DNA of 64,000 nt from positions 65,491,649-65,555,648 of the forward strand of contig NC_092039.1 in NCBI RefSeq assembly GCF_003086295.3, read 5' to 3'. This document shows, in pieces, positions 56,960 to 64,000 of the stretch; within the stretch, counting starts at the first letter, position 1, and each line of letters starts with the position of its first letter. The translations under genes and the position numbers were made by a program. This DNA comes from Arachis hypogaea. Lineage: Eukaryota > Streptophyta > Magnoliopsida > Fabales > Fabaceae. Below the pieces are notes generated by a model, which was not told the origin of the DNA, ran no database searches, and worked only from the letters and a program-made list of their open reading frames with translations.

Positions 56960-57667
56960 TGTAGCAAGGGGAGTGCTGGTCCTGCAATTGCATGAGGACT
57001 GTATTTTATTTAAGATACCTAGCCCTAACTCTCCCTCTGACAATAGAGAGACAATTGTGCAACACTTAGTGTTCCAACCCTCTCTCTCGGTGCAAAGCTA
57101 TATAGAGCCCCCAGACACCAATTTTAAGTTTGATGTTGGGCAGCCATCATCAAGCACTGAGAATAAAGGTACTAAGAAGAAAGTACTTAAAGGCTGAAGG
57201 GACAAGAGAAAACCCACTTAAGGCCTCTCACCTGGCATGAGAGTTGTCTTCACTGACAACCCAGTCATTCCATATACTGTGAATAAGATCCTGTCTCTAG
57301 AACGTGTGGAACTCATCCATGAGAGCACAGGCAAGAAGTTCACTGTAAGGGGCAAAATTATGAGCCCTTATCAATGTCCGTAAGGAGCTAACCGTCAAGC
57401 TAGTGACGTTAAAGAAGCACTTGTTGGGAGGCAACCCAACCATAATTAGTTATTTCTGTTTCTCTTTAAATTTTATTTTACATAATTATGTCTTTAAGTT
57501 TATGATCATGTGCAGTAGTAGAACAGAAACAGAAATAGTCAAAACTGGAAATAAAACACCGCAGAGTAGGTACTTTACTGGCGTTGAAGCCAGACAAGGG
57601 GGCAAGAATGGGCGTTCAACGCCCAAAAAGAGTAGACAGGATGGCGTTGAGTGCCACACAGGGTATC
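56960..57667 (+). mobile_element. G: internal fragment of an older A-family element, plus strand
   Basis: The oldest layer. It lies between the U3 end of element 0 and the E1 LTR. It resembles A1 10040-10560: a PPT-like TTAAGTTTGATGTTGGGC (near 57121), the post-pol hairpin (57415-57441: AAGCACTT, GTTGGG/CCCAAC, loop AGGCAA) and three family palindromes (GGCGTTCAACGCC type, 57585-57655). No intact ORF. Five bases at each edge (TGTAG at left, GTATC at 57663-57667) are probable duplications of the flanking insertions. Confidence 0.7.
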
Positions 57668-59235
57668 TGGTGTACGAATCCCCACGCTTCGTACAGCTGA
57701 ACCAGCAAGTGCACTGGGTCATCCAAGTAATACTTGAGTGAGTCATGGTCGATCCCACAAGGATTGTGGCTTGAAGCAAGTTATGGTTATCTTGTAGGTC
57801 TTAATCAGGCGGATAGAAGAGTTATTGGTTTGAATTTGGTTAAAATCATAAAAGGAATAAAGAAAACGGTTAATCAGAATCAAAAGTTGTATAAATTATG
57901 ATAGGAAGGTGGTTAAGGCTTGGAGTTGCTTTGTCCTTCTAGATTAACTCTAGTCTTACTGTCTTCTTCAATTGTGAATGATTTCTTCTATAGCAGGCTG
58001 TATGTGATTGACGCTGGTTTGAGCAGCGACCAATACTCCTTCAGATCTGAACCCTAGGGTTAGTGTGGATCTATTCTGATTGAGGGAGAAGTTCCTGTAC
58101 TTCATTCTCTTTGGTGATCCTACTCAAAGCCACAGACAATGTTGAATCTTCTGGATCAGAGGATGCTACGCCTTTGGGTTCTAGCCTCTTCCACGGAGAC
58201 CTTAGTCTCCCCATACCTCCACTGAACTGGTGTCTCGAGAAGTCCCCAATGAAGTCGTGGATTAGCCGTGTAAGAGATATATAATGAAGCTGGCGGTTCA
58301 ATGCTTCCCACTGAAGTATTCACACAAATCAAAGAAGAACACGGGTGGTTGTCAGCCAAGCTGTCTTAGTATAAAGAGTAAAGATAATTGTCATGGGTCA
58401 TCCCATTCATCATGTTGAAGAACGAAAATACATCTTAGAATTAAATCAAACACGGATTGAAGAGAAACAGTAATTCTTTTATTAATCCATAAAACTCAAC
58501 ATGGCTCCTCCCCTCAACCTAGGATGTTTAGAAAACTTATACTGATAGAAAATACGAGAATAAACAAAAATATGGTGTGCGTCCCCCTTTATGAGAGGCA
58601 TAAAAGTTCTTTAAATACTAAACTAATAACTAAGGCTTACATAAGAGAGGGTAAAATAGTCTTTTAGTGCTAAAATGCACTTTTGGGACCTACTTGGTGA
58701 GTGTTTGGGCTGAGCTTTGATGAGATCCATATGCTAGAAGGCCTCTAAGGTGTTGAATGCTGGCTGGGGGGGGTCCTCTTTGGGCATTTGGACACTTGTC
58801 TCTTCTCCTTGGGCGCTGGACGCCTGAAAGGGGGCAGGAGGCTGGAATTGGACGCCAGTTTTGGGCCTTCAAATCTGAAGCAAAGTAAAGACTATTATAT
58901 AATATTGGAAAGCTCTAAAAGTCAGCTTTTCATAGCCATTAAGAATGCTCCACATGGACTTCTATAGCTCCGGAGATGCTCTTTCGAGTGCAAGGAGGTC
59001 AGATCCGGACAGCATCTGCAGTGCTTTCTCTGTCTCTGAATCAGACTTTTGCTCCAGCTCCTCAATTTCAGCTAGAAATTACCTAAAATTGTAGTAAAAA
59101 TACAAAAACTCAAGGTGGAATCCAAAAATGTGAATTTTGCTCTAAAACCTATGAAAATTTAATAAAAATTAAACAAAACATGCTAAAAACTATATGAAAA
59201 TGATGCCGAAAAGCGTATAAAATATCTGCTCATCA
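57668..59235 (-). repeat. 3' LTR of E1
   Basis: 1568 bp of the A family, with a U5 region like A1 (CAGCAAGTGCACTGGGTC) and a U3 end whose complement begins TGATGAGCAGATATTTTATA. It has degenerate palindromes (GGGCGCTGGACGCCTG) at about 58750-58862, and a block TTGGAAAGCT..AGCTTTTC near 58911. Confidence 0.85.
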
Positions 59236-59272
59236 TAACACCAAACTTAAACTGTTGCTTGTCCCCAAGCAA
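59236..59272 (-). promoter_or_regulatory. Hairpin and polypurine tract of E1
   Basis: On the minus strand: stem TTGCTTG/CAAGCAA with loop GGGA (59255-59272), then TTTAAGTTTGGTGTTA against the LTR. Confidence 0.8.
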
Positions 59273-60383
59273 CTAAAAACACAGTAGGATAAAAAGAAGA
59301 GTAAGATATAATAAATCTCAGAGTTTCCAATGAAGCTCAGTTTCAATTAGATGAGAGGGACTTAGTAGCTTTTTGCTTCTGAATTGTTTTGGCATCTCAC
59401 TATCCATTGAAACTCAGAATGGTTGGCATGTTTAGGAACTTAGAATCCAGATGACATTATTAACTCTCCTAGTTTAGTTCTTTTTTATTGTAGAACACAA
59501 CTTTTTAGTGTCTTGGCCGTGGCCCTAAGCACTTTGTTTTCCAGTGTTACCACTAGATACATAAATGCCATAGACACTTTAACTGGGTGAACCCTTTTGG
59601 ATTGTGATTCAGCTTTGCTAGAATCCCCAAATAGAGGTGTCCAAAGTTCTTAAGCACACTCTTTTTGCTTTGGATCACAACTTTAACCGCTCAGTCTCAA
59701 GCTTTTCACTTGACACCTTCACGCCACAAGCACATGGTTACGGACAACTTGGTTGAGTGGCTTATGCCAGGATTTTATTCCTTGTAGGCCCTCCTAATCA
59801 CTGATGCTCAAAGCCTTGGATCCTTTTACCATTGTCTTTTGGTATAAAGGGTTATTGGCTGTTTCAATCTGCCCTCATTTTCCTGCATTTATGGGTAGTA
59901 ATGGATTTTTCTCTTTATTTTTTTCGCCATTTTCTTTTTTTTTGCATGCATATATTAATTTTTTTTTTTGCAACATGCTTTTTCTTTTTCTTTTTGCTGC
60001 TTTTTCTTGCTTCAAGAATCAATTTACTTAGATTTTCTGATTACCAATAATACTTCACTTTTATCATCATTCTTTCAAGAGCCAACATTCTAAAATTCCA
60101 ACTTCAAATATGCATTGTTTATTCATACATCCAGAAAACAAAGACAATGCCACCACATCATCATAATTGAACTATTCTTATTATAAATTTGAAATTCATG
60201 TATCTCTCAATTCTTTCCAAATAAAGTTTTCTTTTAAGCAAGGTGAGAGGTATTTGGAACATTTTATAGCCTTAAGACATAAATGCAAATGATCATGCAA
60301 CAAGAACAAAAAAACAGACAACACAACATAACAGAAAACAGAAAAATACAAAAGGAAAGGAGATAAAGAGAATGAATCCACCT
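59273..60383 (-). other. Noncoding 3' region of E1
   Basis: It aligns in inverted orientation with 12276-13150 of A1, including the 'slippery' poly-T/poly-C tracts (59905-60000) and the block about 59540-59670. No gene is seen. Confidence 0.65.
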
Positions 60384-60956
60384 TTAATGGTGGCGGCTAG
60401 TACTCCTCCTTGAGGATCCAATGTGGTGCTTGATCGCTTCAATGTCACTCATTTGCGTTTGTTGTTCTTCCCTCATAGCCCTTTGATCTTCTCTAATGGA
60501 TCTTTGGTCTTTCCTTATTTCATTGAGGATAGTGGAATGCTCTTGATGCTCTATCCTCAATTGATTCATGTTGGAGCTCAATTCTCCTATCAAAGTATGC
60601 CATTGATCCCAACAACTTTGAGGAGGAAAATACATCCCTTAAGGCATCTCAGGGATCTCATGCTGAGGCGGCTGCATAAGCTCTTGTGCATGCTCTCTAG
60701 TTTGCTCCATCCTCTTCTTAGTGATGGGTTGTCCTCCTTAAAGGAGATATCTCCTTCTATGACAATTCCAGCTGAATTACATAGATGACAGATGAGGTGT
60801 GGGAATGCCAACCTTGCATTGGTAGAAGGCTTCTCAGTTATCTTGTACAATTCTTGAGTGTTCACCTTATGTACTTCCACCTCACTTCCAATCATGATGT
60901 AATGGATCATGATAGCTCTGTCAATGATCACTTCTGACCGATTGCTAGTAGGGATG
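60384..60956 (-). pseudogene. Downstream ORF of E1, C-terminal part
   Basis: On the minus strand, in order: VIIDRAIMIHYIMIGSEVEVH, LAFPHLICHLCNSAGIVIEGD, then a frameshift near 60720, a TAA in the EMPQG segment and the coiled-coil tail (GELSSNMNQLRIEHQEH to SRRSTSRHH). The right end is cut by solo LTR F at the codons for SNRSE, next to the GGATG duplication. Confidence 0.8.
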
Positions 60957-63141
60957 TGATGCCAGGGTATCTTGGATAGTTTTACTAGCCATTTCTTTAT
61001 GTATTTTAGGTAGTTTCATGCATTTTCATAAGCAATAAGCAAGCATTTGGGTGAATATGAACTTATATCTTAATTCAAGCAAACATTGTGAATTGTACAT
61101 AATTTCATGGGAATAATGCATGAATTGAATGATAAAATAGATGATGCATAATCTCATGATCTAAGGTAAGGCTTTGATGCACTTTGTTTGTTTGGTTTCA
61201 GGGAAAAACAAGCAGAGAAGAGCCATGTTAGCTAGTGGCCACCTTAGTGCTACTAACGTGGCCATTAACGTAGAAGAGAATCAAGCTTGCAACGTTAGTG
61301 GTGAAGTTAACACCGCTAATGTCTTCGAAGGCCATTTAAGCCCACGTTAGTGCCACTAACGTGGGCACTAACGTAGAAGAGAAGAGAAGCTCCAACCTTA
61401 GTGGTAAAGTTAACACCACTAACATTAGAAAGGCCAACATAAGCCCACGTTAGTGTCAGATTAGTGCCACTAATATAGGCATTAACGTACATCATTCAAA
61501 GGGTTGCAATTTTAGTGGTGTTAACTTCACCACTAACGTTGGAAATGGCCAAGGATACCCACAAAAATGCCACTAACGTGGGTATTAACGTGGAGCAAGA
61601 GAGAAGAGCCAACGTTAGTGGTGTTAACTTTGCCACTAACATTGGAAATGGCCAAGAAGCCCACGTCAGTGCTACTAATGTGGGAACTAATGTAGAAGGG
61701 GAAGAAGTTTGCAATGTTAGTGACAAAGTTAGTGTCACTAACGTCTTCGAGCCAAGGTATACCCACGTTAATAGCCACGTTAGCACCACTAACGTGGGCT
61801 ATTAACGTGGAAGAAAGAATGGTCGTAGTGTTAATGGTGAAGTTAACACCGTTAACGTTATCAAAAGTTAGGAAAGGATACGTTAGTGGTCACGTTAGTG
61901 CCACTAACATTGGGGTTAACATAGCTCAAGAGGGTTGGGACGTTAGTGAAAAAGTTAGTGTCTCTAACGTCTTCGAACTAGAATATATACTTAACGTTAA
62001 CCACACTAATGCCTTGACTAACGTGAGTTATACCTGACTCAACTTCTTTCAGCAAGCTGAGCTAAGCCTACTAAGTTTGTAATTGCTTCAACTGAGCTAA
62101 AAAGCCCATATCCAGAGACTTGCAGACGGAACTCAAGATCAGAGAAGTAGTTTATATAGGGGTAGTTTTGAACTAGAAAGGAGGATTGGGATTTGGGGAT
62201 CCAGAATTGTAAACACTCTGTATTTTACTTTCCCTGTAATTTAGTTTATCTTCAATGCACTTTTCATTTTCAATTTCCATTCCCAGAGCTATGAACAACT
62301 AAACCCCTCTTCATTAGGTTAGGGAGCTCTATTGTAGTTCAATGGATCAATAATAGTTTTCATTCTTCTTCTTCTTTCTTTTCTCTTGATTCGCTAGAAA
62401 GCTTTCAATCCTCATTCAATTGAACAATTGTCTCGACAGAAAAATTGTTCATACTTGGATTTCCTCTGAACCTTGAAAGAGGAATGAGAAAATCGTGCTA
62501 GAAATGCTTTCTCATGTTGGACTGGGTTAGTGGTTGGATGGATACAGTGACATGTAATCCTACCAATACTTTGATCTAGAAAAACATGTGGTATAATCAC
62601 TAACCATACTTCATCTCTTCCCATGAGCGATTAGATCAAGACATTGGGCAATTGTTCAAGCTTAGAGAAATTGGTGAGCCAAGACATTAGGATCCAATCA
62701 CCTAAGATTACCAAGGAGATCAAGGAATGCATTGATTGAGGAAGAAATGAGAATGAACTTGATGCAGATAATACAATATCTCCTAAGCCCAATGAGCTTC
62801 CTCACTTCTGATCTTACCCATTCTCTTTAATTTCTGTTATTTACTTTGATGTTCATCTTCCCCATTCTCATTTAAGTTTATGCAATTTACTTTATGCCCT
62901 TTACATTATGCCATTTACCTTCAGCTATTTACATTTCTTGTTATTTACTTTTTTGCCATTTAATTTTCTGCAATTCTCAATTTAAATCTACTTAGCTCAA
63001 CTAGAATACTCCTCTAATTAAAGTTGCTCAACCAATCAATCCCTGTGGGATTTGTCCTCACTCTTTTGTAAGTTTTTACTTGAAGACAATTCGGTATACT
63101 TGCCGAGGGAAATTTGTAGCGATACAAGTTTTCGTGCATCA
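60957..63141 (+). mobile_element. F: solo LTR of a further family, inserted in the E1 downstream ORF
   Basis: 2185 bp from TGATGCCAGGG to TTCGTGCATCA with GGATG on both sides (60952-60956, 63142-63146). No primer site or internal sequence, so it is a solo LTR left by recombination between two LTRs. It has a palindrome array, a TATA box GTTTATATAG at 62151-62160 and a U5 end with GGTATACTTGCCGAGG, relating it to B and D. Confidence 0.9.
61225..62030 (+). repeat. Palindrome array of LTR F (CACGTTAGTGCCACTAACGTG)
   Basis: More than twenty copies of CGTTAGTG and its complement CACTAACG, often as pairs forming GTTAGTGCCACTAAC or GTTAACACCACTAAC. It ends about 120 bases before the TATA box. Confidence 0.9.
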
Positions 63142-63739
63142 GGATGATAGAGCGTTGGATGAATTCCAACCATCCTCTAGCTATGGGCTTGAGGTTTAGC
63201 TTTCTTAGTTGAATGGGCTTGCCTTTGGAATCTCTTTTTCACTGTGCTCCTTCCACACAGATGTCTAAGAGTACTTGATCCAATCTTTGATCAAACTTTA
63301 CTCTTCTAGTGTAAGAATGAGGATCTCCTTGCATTAAAGGCAAGTTGAACGCCAACCTCATGCTTTTCGGGCTGAAATCTAAGATTTTCACTCAGACCAT
63401 GGTTCTCCAATTCTTTCAATTTGGGTTCACACTAGTGTCATGGTTTTTAGTAACCCATGCATTAGCATAGAACTCTTGCACCATTAAAATCCAAACATCT
63501 TGAATGGGATTGGTTAGGAATTCTCAACCTCTTTTCTGGATCTTTCTTCAGATTTCTGGATACTCATTCTTCTTGAACCTGAAAGGGACCTCACGGATCA
63601 CTTTCTTCTCTGCCACTACTTCATAGAAGTGGTCTTGGTGGGCTTTGGTGATGAATCTCTCCGTCTTCCAAGATTCAGAGGTAGCGGTTACTGCCTTTCC
63701 TTTCTTCTTTCTAGAGGATTCTCCAACCTTAGGTGCCAT
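63142..63739 (-). pseudogene. Downstream ORF of E1, N-terminal part
   Basis: It starts at ATG 63739 (MAPKVGESSRKKKGKA), matching MASKARETSRKRKGKA of A1. ERFITKAHQDHFYEVVAEKKVIREVPF follows in short agreement, then the frame stops at 63548 just after EYPEI. Further segments (the complements of the codons for the YANAW and FSPE regions near 63460 and 63375) remain recognisable in broken frames up to the GGATG next to F. Confidence 0.8.
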
Positions 63740-63774
63740 GAATTGGAATGGAAAGAAAAAAGCAACGCTTTTCC

Positions 63775-63811
63775 CACACCAAACTTAAAAGCTTTGCTTA
63801 TCCTCGAGCAA
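63775..63811 (-). promoter_or_regulatory. AGGA hairpin plus PPT-like motif before the E1 downstream ORF
   Basis: On the minus strand: TTGCTCG, loop AGGA, TAAGCAA (63794-63811; the inner stem pairs are weakened), then TTTTAAGTTTGGTGTG, 36 bases before the ATG. Confidence 0.7.
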
Positions 63812-63940
63812 AAATAAAGAAAAGAGAAGAATAGAATAGAAGAAGAAGAAAGTAGAAGAAGATAGAAAGAGAGAGAGGGCTCGGCCGAATGGGGCTGTAG
63901 GGTGTATGAGATGTGTGTGTATGAAGGGTTAGAAGGAGTG

Positions 63941-63950
63941 GTATTTATAG
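63941..63950 (-). promoter_or_regulatory. Candidate internal TATA box before the E1 downstream ORF
   Basis: The complement reads CTATAAATAC, about 205 bases before the ATG and followed by a CT-rich leader with TCTCTCTCTTTC. Same spacing as in A1. Confidence 0.55.
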
Positions 63951-64000
63951 GAGATGGTAGGTTTGGGTTCGGCCATGGGTGGGTAATTGGGAGGGAAATT

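Larger units (their letters stand above)
57668..64000 (-). mobile_element. E1: A-family element, minus strand, 3' half, split by solo LTR F
   Basis: The 3' LTR is 57668-59235, then (leftward in gene order) polypurine tract, noncoding 3' region, downstream ORF (60384-60956 and 63142-63739) and the region upstream of that ORF to the window end. The LTR ends TGGTGTACG..CTGCTCATCA. The internal sequence matches A1 closely. The rest lies beyond 64000. Confidence 0.85.

Noticed and set aside
61225..62030. CRISPR-like look of regularly spaced short palindromic repeats (also 14343-16110)
   Set aside because: Spacing and unit sequence vary, spacers are themselves related, and the arrays lie inside LTRs of plant retrotransposons with duplicated target sites.

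Overview
The window is plant nuclear heterochromatin made entirely of nested LTR retrotransposons. I find no host gene, tRNA or rRNA gene, and nothing bacterial. Gag-pol proteins are Ty3/gypsy of the Athila type: an FMDD reverse transcriptase, a DLGAS or DLGSS protease, no visible zinc knuckle, and an extra ORF downstream of pol. Every primer-binding site matches the 3' end of tRNA-Asp. The LTR start TGATGAGCGGATAATTT is one I associate from memory with abundant peanut (Arachis) elements of the FIDEL type. I therefore favour Arachis or a close legume, but this is recall, not a search.

Layout, reconstructed from LTR ends and 5-bp target-site duplications (TSDs). The oldest sequence is a plus-strand A-type internal fragment, G (56960-57667). 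Element 0 (A-type, minus) inserted into G, and its pieces lie at 4526-4609, 31415-34421 and 56465-56959. Element E1 (A-type, minus, 57668-64000, cut by the window end) also lies in G. Into element 0 went three elements: C1 (plus, 3' half at 1-4525), A1 (plus, 4610-31414, TSD ACCAT) and D1 (minus, 34422-56464, TSD GTACC). B1 (plus, 14040-30591, TSD CCTAT) sits inside the 3' LTR of A1. A C-family complex (43724-54376) sits inside the 5' LTR of D1. It is a plus LTR abutting an almost complete minus element, C2, and a 184-bp duplication of D1 flanks it. A solo LTR of a further family, F (60957-63141, TSD GGATG), splits the downstream ORF of E1.

Coding content. B1 carries gag-pro-RT-RNaseH-integrase in one frame broken by two stop codons, plus a downstream ORF broken by one. 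D1 has gag-pol with frameshifts and stops and no downstream ORF. A1 has gag and protease but no RT or integrase, plus a downstream ORF. The C family has no pol at all. C2 keeps two uninterrupted ORFs: a 556-aa protein I do not recognise and a 444-aa protein of the 'putative plant transposon protein' type. A1, E1 and the C family would need RT and integrase in trans, and B1- or D1-like relatives are the plausible source.

Shared noncoding architecture is the most interesting content. (1) A covarying hairpin with an AGGA or GGGA loop, followed by a polypurine-tract-like motif, precedes every 3' LTR whose upstream flank is in the window. In four of the five families a second copy occurs next to the downstream ORF. 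(2) A second covarying hairpin lies about 25-60 nt after the pol or ORF1 stop in all five families with internal sequence. (3) Every LTR family has its own array of short CpG-containing palindromes upstream of its TATA box, and in two families the same array recurs upstream of the downstream ORF. (4) A TATA-like element and a CT-rich leader precede the downstream ORF in A1, B1 and E1, which suggests an internal promoter.
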